NCBI GenBank assembly: GCA_021307315.1
Contig: JAJSPD010000041.1
Span: forward strand, 359,593-423,592
Direction of reading: 5' to 3'
Origin: Bisporella sp. PMI_857
Lineage: Eukaryota; Ascomycota; Leotiomycetes; Helotiales; Helotiaceae
Length of the DNA: 64,000 bases
Below are positions 31,201-42,853 of this stretch, one piece after another; positions within the stretch are counted from its first letter, which is position 1; every line of letters begins with the position of its first letter. Position numbers and translations under genes: made by a program. The notes under the pieces were generated by a model. The model had not been told where the DNA came from. It did no database searches and was given only the letters and a program-made list of their open reading frames with translations.

Positions 31201-32601
31201 ACAGTGCGGCTTTGGGATGTACTAACAGGCGCGACGTTGCAAACGCTTGAAGGCCACGCGGAAGAGGTTACTTCTGTTGCATTTTCACCCGACGGCAAAC
31301 AGATTGTATCTGGATCATATGACCAAACAGTGCGACTTTGGGATGTAGCAACAGGCGCAGTACTGCAATCGTTCGAAGGCCACTTATACGCAGTTACGTC
31401 TGTTGCATTCTCACCCGACGGCAAACAGATTGTATCTGGATCAAAAGACAAAACAGTGCAAGTCTGGGATGTAGTAACAGGCGCGGCGCTGCAAACGCTT
31501 GAAGGCCACTCGGATGGGGTTACTTCTGTTACATTTTCACCCGACGGCAAACAGATTGTATCTGGATCGTATGACCAAACAGTGCGGCTTTGGGATATAG
31601 TAACAGGTGCGGCGCTGCAAACATTTAAAGGCCACTCGTACTGGGTTTGGTCGGTCGCATTTTCACCCGACAGCAAACGGATTACATCTGGATCGCATGA
31701 CAAAATAGTGCAAGTTTGGGATGTAGTAACAAGCGCGGCCCTGCAAACGCTTGAAGGTCACTCAGATGAAATTATGTCTGTTGTATTCTCACTTGACGGC
31801 AAGCAGATTATATCTGGATCGAATGACAAGACAGTGCGGCTTTGGGATGTAGTGACAGGCGCAACGCTGCAAACGCTTGAAGGCCACGAGGATAAAGTTT
31901 GGTCTGTCGGATTCTCACCTGACGGCAAACAGATTGTATCTGGATCGCAAGACCGAACAGTGCGAGTCTGGGATGTAGTAACAGGCGCAGCGGTGCAAAC
32001 GCTTAAAGGCTTTTTGAGCTGGGTTACGTTTGTCGCTTTTTCACCCGACGGCAAGCAGATTATATCTGGATCGCATGCAGTGCAGCTCTGGGATTTAGTG
32101 ACAGGCGAGGCACTGCAAACACTCGACGGCCACTGGGACGTGGTTATGTCTGTCACATTTTCAGCCGACGGCAAGCGGATCGTATCTGGATCAAAAGACA
32201 AAACAGTGCGGCTTTGGGATGTAGTAACCGGCGCGGCGCTGCAAACGCTTGAAGGCCACTCGGATGGGGTTACTTCTGTTACATTTTCACCCGACGGTAA
32301 GCAGATTGTATCTGAATCGTATGACCAGACAGTACGAGTCTGGGATGTAGTAACAGGCGCGGCACTACAAATTCTTGAAAACCACTTGTACTGGGTTTGG
32401 TCTGCCACTTTCTCACCTAACGGCAAAGCAAAGCAGGGTTTGTTCGTATCCAATCATTGGGTAGTAAGTGGTAAAGAGAATATTCTTTGGCTTCCTCCTG
32501 AGTATCGAGAGACTTGTAAAGCTGTCTGGAACAAAGTTATTGTGTTAGGTCACTCATCAGGGAGAGTGTCGATTCTTGAATTAAAGGATCAAAGTATGTA
32601 A
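28226..32601 (+). CDS. HET-NACHT-WD40 NLR (HNWD-type incompatibility receptor)
   Basis: Three exons: 28226-28973, 29040-30592 and 30646-32601, with introns of 66 nt (GTAACC, CTAAC branch, CAG) and 53 nt (GTAAAG, AAG). The product is about 1,418 residues. The HET domain spans about residues 20-230: YAILSHTWG, WVDTCCIDK, RGWTFQELLA. The NACHT domain has Walker A GLAGTGKST (302-310) and Walker B VLVIDALDECD (402-412), with a conserved LTSRPE sensor. The winged region continues to ALVFAPE. About 12 full 42-residue WD40 repeats plus a partial one start near residue 839; they are almost identical to each other (SFSPDGKQIVSGS-type core, variable residues around EGH and after SGS). Repeat 10 lacks two residues. 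Proteins of this type recognise non-self alleles through the WD40 surface and trigger cell death through HET. The gene looks intact and probably functional. Confidence 0.93.
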
Positions 32602-33067
32602 AGAATAGTAAATGTTTGTATTACTCTGTAAGTGATACTTCTTGATTCTGATAACTTGCAATTGCTCAAGTCGCTACCTCCTGGGCACGTAGCACCACGG
32701 TCTTTACGCAGTGCTAGTATGCTCGTTGTAGGTGGTTGGCTTGTTCCTGTATGATTCATTCTAAGCTATTGCTACGTACAGGAGTTATAATACACCCATA
32801 TAGTAGTAGTTTTATTACGCCCGGCTAAGGCCTTAGTCTATATTACATAATACATTTCCTCCGGTTTCCAATCCCTCCTTCAGCCCATACAGAACTGCTT
32901 TTGCCAATATTTCCCAATTTCAGTAACACATAATCAGCGGGATCTCGTGTGTGGTTAGTAGCAACCTAATTTGAAGTTCATTCCTCCAAGTGTTCAATGT
33001 CCTATCGTCGGCGACTGAAGCGGGGCTTGCTGAGGGCACGAGAGTAATATAAAGTTAGTCGAGTTAG
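32602..33067. other. Downstream of the NLR gene: LTR-like relic, no gene
   Basis: Contains a diverged copy of the LTR found at 37226-37456 (see 32613-32820). No coding sequence is seen. Confidence 0.5.
32613..32820 (+). repeat. Diverged solo LTR-like copy
   Basis: It shares a long series of words with 37226-37456 in the same order and orientation: ACTTGCAAT, TCAAGTCG, GGGCACGTAGCACC, ACGCAGTGCTA and TGCTCGTTGTAGGTGGTTG. The start TGTTTGTATTACTCTGTAAG corresponds to TGTTGGTATCACTCTTTGTG of the other copy. The right end is not clear. Confidence 0.6.
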
Positions 33068-34492
33068 TTAGAATAAAGAGTAAAGTAAGGTTTGCTGTTG
33101 CAGAGAGTTAGTTGCTTGTTCTATCTCTTTGTCTAAGCGTCCTGTAGCAATAGCAAACTTGATCGTTGTTCGAACTGCATCTATATTTGGTGCCCATTTC
33201 TCCGGGTCGAATAGCGTTTTCCCTCCAAAGTAAAAAGAAATATTGCTTCTTCTTGTGATCGTTTGTGCTAACATTGCGTGCGGTGTATGTTTCATCTTGC
33301 GCATCGGAAAAGAAAGTGCTTGACGGTTTCTGTAGCTTGCCCGCAGGCACATTGGTCAGATTCCGCTGCTCCAATCCGATACAGGTATCCGTTTAAATAT
33401 GCCATTCCTGTACGGAGCTGAGCTAAAACGCTCGCTTCTTTCCGCTTAAGATTGTCATATAGAGTACGAGTGTGTTTTCTTGGAAGTGCAGTGTTCATTT
33501 TTTTAGAATACTTTTCTACTGTGTCGGGTAGTGTTCTTGTAGCTTTTTCTGCTTTTCTTTGGCTTATAGTTGTGGGTTTAGCCTGGTAGCATAGCTTTTG
33601 CGGTATTCGGCCTGGCTCGGTAGCTTGTTGTGCGGCTTTTTTTGCTTTTTTGCTTAGCTCGAAGCATTCTTGAGACGAAGTCTATATTGTACGAATAAAG
33701 TTGCCTTTTTTTCTGAGCGTAGAAACTGCTTCGTAAATTTCTTTAATACTGGTTTGCCCCTGATTGATGCTTTGGTTGGTTCGTTGCTAGCAGAGCTCTT
33801 TGATTGCTTGAGATAATCGTGATTTGCTTTCCTGTTAAGTCCGGTGGTAACTGTTTCATTGCCATCGCTATCGCTACAAGTTCAGCCGTGTACGGATTCT
33901 GTTCTGTTCTTGCTCCTAATGTGACCGAGAATAAGCTCGGTTCTCTAATGCCGAACGTGTCGTGAATAGCTCCGCCTATCCCAACCATTCCTTCCTTTGC
34001 GAACGAGCTTGTCGCAATTCGAACCCCGTGAGCAGTAACGTGCACCGCTTCTTCAGTACTGAAATCCAGTGTAGCAGTAAGTCGATTTTCCCATGGTGCT
34101 ATTATATAAGGCCAAATAACTTCCATCCTGTTTGTTGGCATGTTTTGATGTGCGCGAGCTATTTTCTGCAATGGTGACATGAATCTCCGGCATTCTTTGA
34201 CGTTTAGCTTTGATATGGTACAACTTGCGCAAAGGATCCTATTGTATTCCGGGGGTTCACTACGGCATGATGTTGTAAGTACAGATAACGAATTGTAGGC
34301 GAAGGTACTGATAGCCCGTTTTCGTAGTAATGACTCTGTTGTGAAACCTTCGAAAGGTGGGGATATCCAACCTGACAATACCACCGTTAGCCGTTTTTTA
34401 ATACCATTTTGCGAAATGTGTAGTATGGGATCCGGAGTGGTCGACACCTTCTTGATCAAGTTCCTTTTCGGTGTTAAATGGATATATATCAA
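33068..34492 (-). pseudogene. Tad-like LINE relic, RNase H and C-terminal zinc region
   Basis: Minus-strand pieces in the order expected for the end of a Tad-type ORF2. First a pre-RNase-H stretch (VIWPYIIAPWENRL). Then an RNase-H-like region, GVRIATSSFAKEGMVGIGGA followed by TEQNPYTAELVAIAMAMKQL. Last, across a frame change at 33498-33292, LYDNLKRKEASVLAQLRTGM and the cysteine motif CACGQATETVKHFLFRC. Frames are broken at several points and the reverse-transcriptase domain is absent. Confidence 0.85.
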
Positions 34493-34682
34493 AAATGCTC
34501 AGTTTGTCGAAGGGCAGGCCAAAGAAATCTGCCAGTTCTCGCAATGTAAGCAAAGAGTTACAATCCTCCACGATATCGCCAGTTGGGATGCCGTATTCTT
34601 GATACTTGGCGGTTGTGTCAATGCTGCGACAATGCCGCCTTGGACTGCTAACCCGCAAGATAGTAGGCAAAGTCGACCTCAT
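34398..34682 (-). other. Short open frame of unknown origin
   Basis: 94 codons with plausible protein character (DIVEDCNSLLTLRELADFF, GLPFDKLSIFDIYPF). It is not part of the LINE as far as I can see. It could be a fragment of a host gene; no family is recognised. Confidence 0.3.
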
Positions 34683-34699
34683 TTTCCGATATCGACCAT

Positions 34700-35744
34700 C
34701 CCCGGTGACGCATAGGGTAAGAAAGCTATCGAAGCCTTTTGCTGTGGTTGGATGAAGAGCTCGAACTACTTAAGGCTTCGTAGAGCCTCATTAGCCCCCG
34801 GATGATGATCTTAATCTGTGATCAACCGGTGTCCCAAGAACGACATCTTTTTTTGACAGACTCTGTGTCAGAGGATAAGTTACTTTAACGAGCAATCAAT
34901 CAGGAGAACCTTTTCTGATGGGTAAGTATAGGCTGGACTGGTGGACGTTGACAGCCTCGGGTTTCACGCGAGAGACGGGCACAGAACTGGAACTCACTAG
35001 CCTGTGGATGGATCGCAATTTTGGGCCTATGTATACGAAAGAGCCCGAGTGAGGATCAATCGGGTGGAACGGCAGCTTGGCTTTGCGAGCCGTATAGAAG
35101 GTATTGTTTCCTGCCGCAAGGCCATCGCTTCCATTATATGCTGCGCCCCTCGGATGTGAACCACTTCGCGCTGCCTTCCCAGGTCTCTCATCGCAGAAGG
35201 CCGACCGTGTCTCGCAGAGGTTGTCCTATTTCCTCTATACCTCTAACCAGGCGGCATAGTACAGTATTCCCTCTACTAACCAAAGTGCAGCTTCTTTTCC
35301 CCCTTTGCTTTGCCAACTCTCCCTCTCCCTCTCACCGTTAGCCTGTACTCCCATACACATAGCGCGAAACTGCCAGCGCTCGCCAGAGATGTAACCGTGA
35401 AGCCAGGCCTGCCTCTGTAATAGAGTTCCTCCGTATGGCTCCGTCAGGAACTCCGCCATTCAAGAGTATGCTGGCCTTGCATCATCCTCTTCAAAACTCT
35501 CCCGCCTCCTGCCGCTTAATATCCACGCTGCAGTATGTTCGTTTAACAAGAGCTCGTCAGACCCTTCAATTAACCAGAGCTTCGACGGACCTTTTAGGTG
35601 ACGTTCGACACGCAGGCGCTTCCATGCCCTCCGACGAAAATTTCGGGCTACGCCCCAGAGGGGTCCTGTAAATCGAATGGGCGCCGATTCCACGGCGTGC
35701 ATAGTACAACCACCACCATGATGCTTCACCAGCTCAACCATGGG
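34700..35744. other. Mostly non-coding; one open stretch with a single stop on the minus strand
   Basis: The minus strand is open from 35741 to 35235 except for one TGA (35460-35462), giving a 93-codon and a 74-codon piece. No motif is recognised. Otherwise nothing is supported. Confidence 0.3.
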
Positions 35745-37225
35745 CAGTGTAATAAATTTGAGTCAAACTCTAGAGTTATACCTTTAACTCTAATTCTAAC
35801 TCTAATAGAAAAGCTGTAACTCAAATCTAACTCTAATAAAATTAAAATAATTAGAGTGAGTTAAAGTCAATTAGAGTATGCGAAATATATATTTTCCGGG
35901 CCGGCGACTATACTTAATTAGGCATAGCCAAGCCGGAATAATAGTTTTTCCGATAAGTTTTGTCTTAGGCTATAAATTTCTAGAATTGTTTTTTATTTCT
36001 AATCTTTTAATTAGTAATAACGTATTAATAATACAATAGTTTAATAACTTCTATTCGATTCTATACTTATAAATCAATATTTTGATTTCTAACTAATAGA
36101 ATTATTTAGAAATTAATAGAAACTTTAATTTACTATAAAAGAATCGAATTCTTCTAAAACTTGAACTTTAATACTTCAAAAAATTCAATTACAATATTAT
36201 TATATATAATACTTTCTATATTATGCCTTTTCAAACTTCAATAAAAACAAATATAAAGCAAAATCAACTTGATTTTGCTTTAGAATCACTTGATCAACAA
36301 CCTCTTTGCTTTAAATATAAATTATTCGAAAAGATTTTAAATCCTATTTAAGAAGACGTTACAAAAATAAGGACTTGTACAATTAAATGTTTTATAAAAA
36401 TTGCCAGTAAGTATAATAAACTATAAAAAATAAATTTTACTAACTTTTTAATAGTAAAACATTTTCTAATTAACGAGTATACGGATCAACAAGCAATTAC
36501 TTAAATCATTATAGAAATAATCATAAAGCTTTTAATTTAAGAAAAGCTTTAGCTGGCGAAAAAAGTAAGCTTTTTTAGTAATATTTTAATAATAATTAAT
36601 TAATATTATTAGATTACGATTCCGATAATAATTCTTCACAAAGTCAATTATCTATTACGGATTCTTTTAGTCTTTTACGATCAAATAAGCGGCCTCGATC
36701 TCCAAAAGAATTTAATAATAATAAATTTAAAGAATTACTTTTAAATTTTATTATATTAAATAACATATCGTTTCAAGCAGTTACTACAGAATCATTTAAA
36801 AAACTAATTAGTTTTTTAAATAAGTAAGTAAACTCTTTTTTTAATAGATATAAACTATTTATTAACTATTTATAGTAATACTCCGCCTATTTATTTTAAG
36901 TTATTAAAAAATGAATTAAATTCTCTTTTTTTAGCTAAACATTAAAAATTAAAGAAGAGTTAGAAAAACAAATTAAAACAAACGGAAACTTTTCTTTAAC
37001 TTTAGACGCTTGGACCGCAATAAATCAAAACGCTTATTTCGGTATAACAATGTAAATTAATTAACTAATAGCTTTTAATTAATATTTACTAATAATTTTA
37101 ATAAACATTTTATAAATAAAGACTTTATATTAAAGTCTTACTTATTAGGAATGCCTTATTTAAAAGAAAAGCATTCAAAAGCTTATTTTAACGAAGTATT
37201 ATTAAATACTTTACCGTTTTACAAT
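35745..37225 (+). pseudogene. AT-rich, decayed hAT element with N-terminal half of its transposase
   Basis: The left end is CAGTGTAATAAATTTGAG, followed by many AACTCTAA subterminal words. From about 36224 a transposase can be followed across stops: MPFQTSIKTNIKQNQLDFAL, later LLLNFIILNNISFQAV and ESFKKLISFLN, then GNFSLTLDAWTAINQNAYFG and SYLLGMPYLKEKHS. These are the order and wording of hAT N-terminal and central blocks (NLPF-V block, LT-D-WT block). The rest, including the dimerisation domain and the right end, is missing; an LTR begins at 37226. Base composition is extremely AT-rich, consistent with RIP-type mutation. Confidence 0.75.
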
Positions 37226-37456
37226 TGTTGGTATCACTCTTTGTGATACCTTCTTCGTATTGATGACTTGCAATAGCTTAAGTCGGTTACCCACGGGGCA
37301 CGTAGCACCGCGATCTCAGCGCAGTGCTATATATGCTCGTTGTAGGTGGTTGACTTGTTCTTGATTGTTCTAAGTTACGTCCTACGAGCGAGAACTTAAA
37401 TACATTCAGGTGGTGGCCTGTGCGTCATAGAACGTTCACATGACTTTATACCAACA
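37226..37456 (+). repeat. Solo LTR-like sequence, 231 bp
   Basis: It starts TGTTGGTATCAC and ends TTTATACCAACA, so the TG...CA ends carry an 8-bp inverted repeat (TGTTGGTA/TACCAACA), as Copia-type LTRs do. The 5-bp flanks (ACAAT and GTAGC) do not match. It separates the truncated hAT relic from the NLR relic, so the two sides may have been joined by recombination between LTRs. Confidence 0.65.
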
Positions 37457-38298
37457 GTAGCCAAAGAATATTCGCAGTGCTATCTGATATCCATTGACCT
37501 GATACACTTAAAGTTGGTAGCAGCTTGCCGTCAAGTGAAAAGGCTACTGAATAGACCGAGCCCGAATGGCCTTCGAGCCTCTGCAGCAAAGCCTCTGTCG
37601 CGGCGTTCCAGAGCCGCACTGTTTCGTCCTAGGATCCAAACACGACCTGCTTGCCGTCGGGGGAGAAGGCTACTGACTTGACCGCGCTCGAATGGCCCTC
37701 GAGCGTCTGCAGCAAAGCCCCTGTCGCGGCGTTCCAAAGCCGTACTGTCTCGTCGTCGGATCCAGACACGACCTGCTTGCCGTCGGGGGAGAAAGCTACT
37801 GAATTAACCGCGCTCGAGTGGCCCTCGAGCGTCTGCAGCAAAGCCCTTGTCGCGGCGTCCCAGAGCCGCACTGCCTCGTCCCAGGATCCAGACACGACCT
37901 GCTTGCCGTCAAGGGAAAAGGCTACTGACTTGACCCCGCTCGAATAGCCTTCGAGCGTTTGCAGCAAAGCTTTTGTCGCGGCGTCCCAAAGCCGCACCGT
38001 TTTGTCCTAGGATCCAGACACAACCTGTTTGCCGTCGGGGGAAAAAGCTACTGAATTGACCGATTTCGAGTGGCTCTCGAGCCTCTGCAGCAAAGCCTCT
38101 GTCACGGCGTCCTAGAGCCGCACTGCCTCGTCCCAGGATCCAGACACGACCTGCTTGCCGTCGGGGGAGAAGACTACTGAATTGACCGCGCTCGAGTGGC
38201 CTTCGAGCGTTTGCAGCAAAGCTTTTGTCGCGGCGTCCCAGAGCCGCACTGTCTTATCGTAGGATCCAGACACGACTTGCTTGCCGTCAAAGGAGAAG

Positions 38299-38528
38299 TG
38301 TTCAAATAGAGGAAGAAAGTCACGTGGCCTTCAGAGAGTATAGGGCAAATAAGTATCAATTGCTGAAGGTTGTAGAACCTAAACTACAGGAGATAATCCC
38401 TCTACTTATAGAGGTACGATACTCACATGTCATCACACCGTTGCCTACCGTTGCCTACCGTTGCCTACCGGTGCCTACCGGTGCCTACAATAGACTAGGT
38501 ATGATCCTTAGACCTAGCCTGTTCAACA
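38299..38528 (+). mobile_element. Solo LTR (230 bp) with 5-bp target duplication inside the WD40 array
   Basis: It starts TGTTCAAATAGAGG and ends CCTGTTCAACA. AGAAG is duplicated at 38294-38298 and 38529-38533. The WD40 coding sequence resumes at the second copy. TG...CA ends plus a 5-bp duplication are diagnostic of an LTR retrotransposon reduced by recombination. Confidence 0.85.
38441..38490. repeat. 10-bp tandem repeat in the solo LTR
   Basis: Five units of TTGCCTACCG or GTGCCTACCG start at 38441, 38451, 38461, 38471 and 38481. Confidence 0.85.
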
Positions 38529-40940
38529 AGAAGGCTACTGAATTGACTCCGCTCGAATGGCCTTCGAGCGTTTGCAGCAAAGCCCCTGTCGCGGCGTCCT
38601 AAAGCCGCACTGTCTTGTCCCAGGATCCAGACACGACTTGCTTGCCGTCGGGGGAAAAAGCTACTGACTTAACCGATCTCGAGTAGCCCTCGAGCGTCTG
38701 CAGTAAAGCCCTTGTCGCGGCATTTCAGAGCCGCACTGTCTCGTCGTCGGATCCAGACACAACCTGCTTGCCGTCGGGGGAAAAGGCTACTGACTTGACC
38801 CCGCTCGAATGGCTTTCGAGCCTCTGCAGTGCAGCGCCTGTCACGGCATCCTAGAGCCGCACTGTCTCGTCGTCGGATCCAGACACGACTTGCTTGCCGT
38901 CGGGGGAGAAGGCTACTGAATTGACCGCGCTCGAGTGGCCCTCGAGCGTCTGCAGCAAAGCCTCTGTCGCGGCGTTCCAGAGCCGCACTGTCTCGTCGTA
39001 GGATCCAGACACGACCTGCTTGCCGTCAAGGGAAAAGGCTACTGAATTGACCGAGTCCGAGTAGCTTTTAAGCATTTGCAGCAAAGCCTCTGTTACGGCG
39101 TTCCAGAGCCGCACTGTCTTATCGCCTGATCCAGACACGACCTGCTTGCTGTCGGGGGAGAAAGCTACTGAACTGACCTGGCTCGAATAGCCCTCGAGCG
39201 TTTGGAGCAGTGCATTCCAGTATGCTTGCACTTTTGGTTTCTGCAAAATCCAATTTGAAATACACTTTTTAAATGCTACCCGAACAAGACTTTTCTCTAG
39301 GCTAAAAACTAGTGCTAAACAATACGATTGAAAAGGCGCTTGTTAATAACTGATCGGTTGTATACGACGAACCGTTTCGCATTATGTATAAACGCATATA
39401 AATCGTGACTTTCGTCGGCTTAATTATATTAGAGCTTTTACTAGTAATATTTTGTAAGTCGTAATATAACTTACTATAAGCCAATTCTCGAGCTTTGTAA
39501 TTATTACGATGCTATCTAGTAAGCTTTTTATTAAGCTGAACGCTTTCAGCTAGTACAGAAAGCTCCGGCATAAAAAACTATAGACTGAGCTACTGTTCTG
39601 GAAAGTCTTGATTTTGTCCTTTGAAATATAGCAATCGAAAAAATAACTAATTTAGTACTAACAAAAGTATTGTGCAGCAGCGAGTAAATCTGGATCGAAC
39701 TGCTTAACTTAGTCGATAAAGATTCCGGGAGTTCTAAAACTATAAATATCACGTTTTAGTGTTCTGGACATAACTTGAAGCGACCGCGAGAAAATAGCGT
39801 AGTTTATGTCGTTTATTCCAGAAAGAAAAATATCGTTAAATGCCTTTTTGATCAAAAATTCCCTGGCAGACTAATAAACAAAAGAAATAGTACGTTCTCG
39901 AAGTATTAAAAAAAAGCCACAAAGTCTTATAATCTTTGCAAAAGTTTTGTAATTACTAGAACTTCGTAGAAGCATATCGACAAAAAAAAGCAGCTTGTCT
40001 AACGTAATAAGCCGGTAAACGATCGAAACGACGGCGAGTATACTATTGCAGCGCTTAGCAGCTTTTGAAATACTGATTTGCTTTATTATTCGCATATAAA
40101 CGGCATCGAGTTTAAACGGAAACGCTAACAACATTTCTTCAACTTCCTATCCTGAAATACCGGCGAGTTTTTAGCAAACTAAAGCAACCCAAAAAAAGTG
40201 CTACTTGCGTTTGCCGACAAGTAGCTTTAAACAGCACTCCGCGCGTTATTGTCGTATTTATTTTGCGTTGCTAAAAAATTTATTTTAGACTAGATATACG
40301 TATTAACGGCCGCAGAAACGGATTTTTCGTTAAGCTTTAAATGCAAGCTAGCTTTCTGAGTCGCTTTATTGAGACTTTTTCGATGCTCGGCCAGTTGCAA
40401 CTAAAAACAATCTACTTAATGCGAAAAAATATAAACGAAGTTTGTACGATAAAGTTCAACAATTTCGGTAAATCCACTACGCATTCGTCGAGCGTGTCGA
40501 CAATAAAGCACGTACTATTCAGTTTCGAGTCTTGTAAAATGTTAACAAAAATTTCGCATAAAACAACTTAGGCATTTGCATTTTTAAAAAGCGCTTTGCC
40601 GGCTTGTTTATACTTTTTCCGTACATGTAAAATAAAAAATAGCTGTTTATCGACAAGTAAATAAATCAGACCTTGTAGCACGGCCGTGGCGTTATTAATT
40701 CGAGAATTAGTCGCTTAACAGAAAAAGTATAATAAAAAGTCGACTTCGGTATAAACTTTTTTAGCTTGTTGATAATGCTGTAAAGCAACATCGTTTTGCT
40801 TTTGCCGGGATTTCTTTTAATCTATAACAGCCAAGTTTGCGAGTTGTTACGCTATTGTTAGAAATCGGAAGTTTTTAAAGCTTAATAATATAAGCTTTTT
40901 AGCAAGCTACTTTTAATGTTCTTAATACGCGTTTTGTTAT

Positions 40941-41371
40941 TGTCACGTCCCGTGCTCCCAAGCACACGTGACCTATATTAGGCGAGCTCTCAGAGCGCCT
41001 CGTGTATATATAGCCTGCTCTCCTCGAGCTCCTCTTCCTTCCTTAGCTATAGATTCTCGTATGATACCACCGTTGCCCTCTGTATCTGTAGATCCACAGC
41101 GCGTGTCGTGACACTTAGTTGAGCTAGAAGAGGAGGAACAAAAAGGTGTAACACGTGATATTCAGGCTAAGCTTAATACAAGCGAGGCTCTGGATCAAGT
41201 CAGGACCCGCTTTTTTGAGCTAAGCGAAGCTGCGAGCCAATTAAATGAGGAGGAAAAAGATCGGTTATTTAAAGTGTGGGAAGCCGAGGTGTTCCGCTTT
41301 TCTGAAGCTTTGATTGGTTCGTCGCTTGATGAGTGGGTTTCACGTGCAAAGGATCCAATTTTATTCTAGTG
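40941..41371 (+). mobile_element. LTR (173 bp) plus truncated gag-like stretch
   Basis: 40941-41113 starts TGTCACGTCCCGTG and ends TGTCGTGACA, with inverted TGTCACG/CGTGACA ends and an internal TATATATAG promoter-like box. It is followed by an open stretch to a TAG near 41371 coding a charged, helical gag-like peptide (LEEEEQKGVTRDIQAKL; LFKVWEAEVFRFSEALIG). No protease or polymerase follows, so the element is cut off. The LTR is probably of Gypsy type; that assignment is uncertain. Confidence 0.55.
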
Positions 41372-42853
41372 ATTGGCTCGCTTAAAATTTAAGGTTGCAT
41401 GTGCCAAGGCCCTAATGGTCTACGTTTCAATCGTACCCGTTACTCTTGGCCCTCAAAGTTGTGCTGGTCCCACCTTGCGTCATGGGTTTACAACCTGTTC
41501 CTCAATTCTTGTAAGCAGGGAAGGACCATCGGAAAAGCAACCACTCAAATGCGATTCACCAAAGAGATGCGACAAGACCAGATCACGTTTTCCCAGCACG
41601 TGAAATATCTTCTGGACCACCACCAGCACCACAAACAGTGCTGAGGTAATAAGCTTTGCTTTTTACTAATCTGACAGCACACTTTATTCATACTGCACCC
41701 TTCACGCAACGCATCCCTTTACGAAAAATTGGCCGTCGGGCAAGCTACTAGTCATCCATTCTCTTCAATCCAAATGGTAAATTGTATTTCTGAACTCCAG
41801 TTATATAGACGCGCACTTCATGCTAATACTGGCGTGCAAAGAACTCGGAAGACCTGTGATAATCTGACCACGGCCACCAAGTCAAGGAAGAGAGAGGCAT
41901 ACCCTCAAGAGGGTTCTTGAGGTAGGAGGTCCAGATAAAGTATCGTAGTCTGGCTGATAGGGGAGCAGACCGGCCAATAGTAGTTGACGATAATGTGGAT
42001 TCGCTAAACGAAATGGCTTCCATTCAGAGACTAATCAATGAGAAGCACCGGATCTATAGAGGCGCGCAAGATGAGGGGACCATCCGCAAGCCGGTAGATG
42101 ACTTCATCAGGATGTTAAAATAGCACATCGCAAGCTGACACTCAATTAAAGTACCTAAGTTAAGTCTTGAAAGAGCGTATGCGATATCTCGCGTACGACC
42201 CGCGAAATATGTATCAGGATCGTTTTCGCTGTGCGAGTCGACTTACATCGCCTTGCAGTTAGTCTCATTTAACAAGTGTTTTCTCTATCGGGACGGGATG
42301 ATAAGAGTTTGCCGCATGGTAGCGATACTGATAAGTGTGGACTGGGGCTATAGTCCTCTAGAATCTAGCTGTGATGGTTACCTTCAACCCTCTTTCAAAT
42401 AATTTGGGCCATATGACTTGCGACTAGGCTGGTAGGAATGAGAACTTTGATACAGCTGACAGGTTATGATGAAGCATTACAAATGTCGAGTGGCCTTTAT
42501 GTGCCGCTCTCAAGCCAAGTAGATATCCGCTGCAGAACCAAGTAATATCGCTGAAATTGTCCCTCGCCTATAGCGTAATGTTTGAAGACGTCTAATGTTT
42601 GCAGGAGACCCTGGTTGCTTCGACCCAGCCATTTATGACAGGTAGCGTCATCGCGAGCCAGTACCTGACGTTGCCAGATAATGCCGAACACGCAGGCCAG
42701 AGATGATGTGAACAGTATCCTTCCAGGAAGCAATACATGGGCTGCATGTGAAGAGGTGCTGAAGTAGGCTGTGCACAGATCAATCAATTGGAAAGCCGAA
42801 GTCAAGCTTATACTGTTATTATTTACTTAATGTGAGCACTGCTAGGAAGGTAA
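41372..42853. other. Intergenic, nothing recognised
   Basis: Short open frames (41399-41644 plus; 41729-41920 plus; 42497-42805 minus) lack motifs I recognise. The 42497-42805 minus frame lies just after the transcription-factor stop and could be a further exon if the stop at 42854 is spliced over. Confidence 0.35.

Larger units (their letters stand above)
37500..40935 (-). pseudogene. Decayed NACHT-WD40 NLR paralogue
   Basis: Reading down from about 40935. The AT-rich first part still spells NACHT-to-WD linker sequence: LLAFPFKLDAVYMRIIKQIS, ILAVVSIVYRLITLD, LCGFFLILRERTISFV, YAIFSRSLQVMSRTLKRDIY and finally CLALVFSLEKSLVRVAFKK. It has many stops, several of them CAG to TAG. From 39246 to 37500 come about 12 WD40 repeats (LLQTLEGHSSAVNSVAFSP, DGKQVVSGSDDETVRLW). 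Some carry TAG in place of the Trp codon after VRL, i.e. CCA to CTA on the plus strand. Walker A is not found; the 5' end stops at the LTR at 40941. A solo LTR splits the array at 38299. Related to, but clearly different from, the intact NLR 5 kb upstream. Confidence 0.85.

Noticed and set aside
30537..31703. A 388-codon open frame on the minus strand opposite the WD40 repeats (and a 231-codon one at 31758-32453)
   Set aside because: It follows the 126-bp periodicity of the WD40 coding sequence exactly; the antisense of a repeat array stays open by chance. It has no independent motif.
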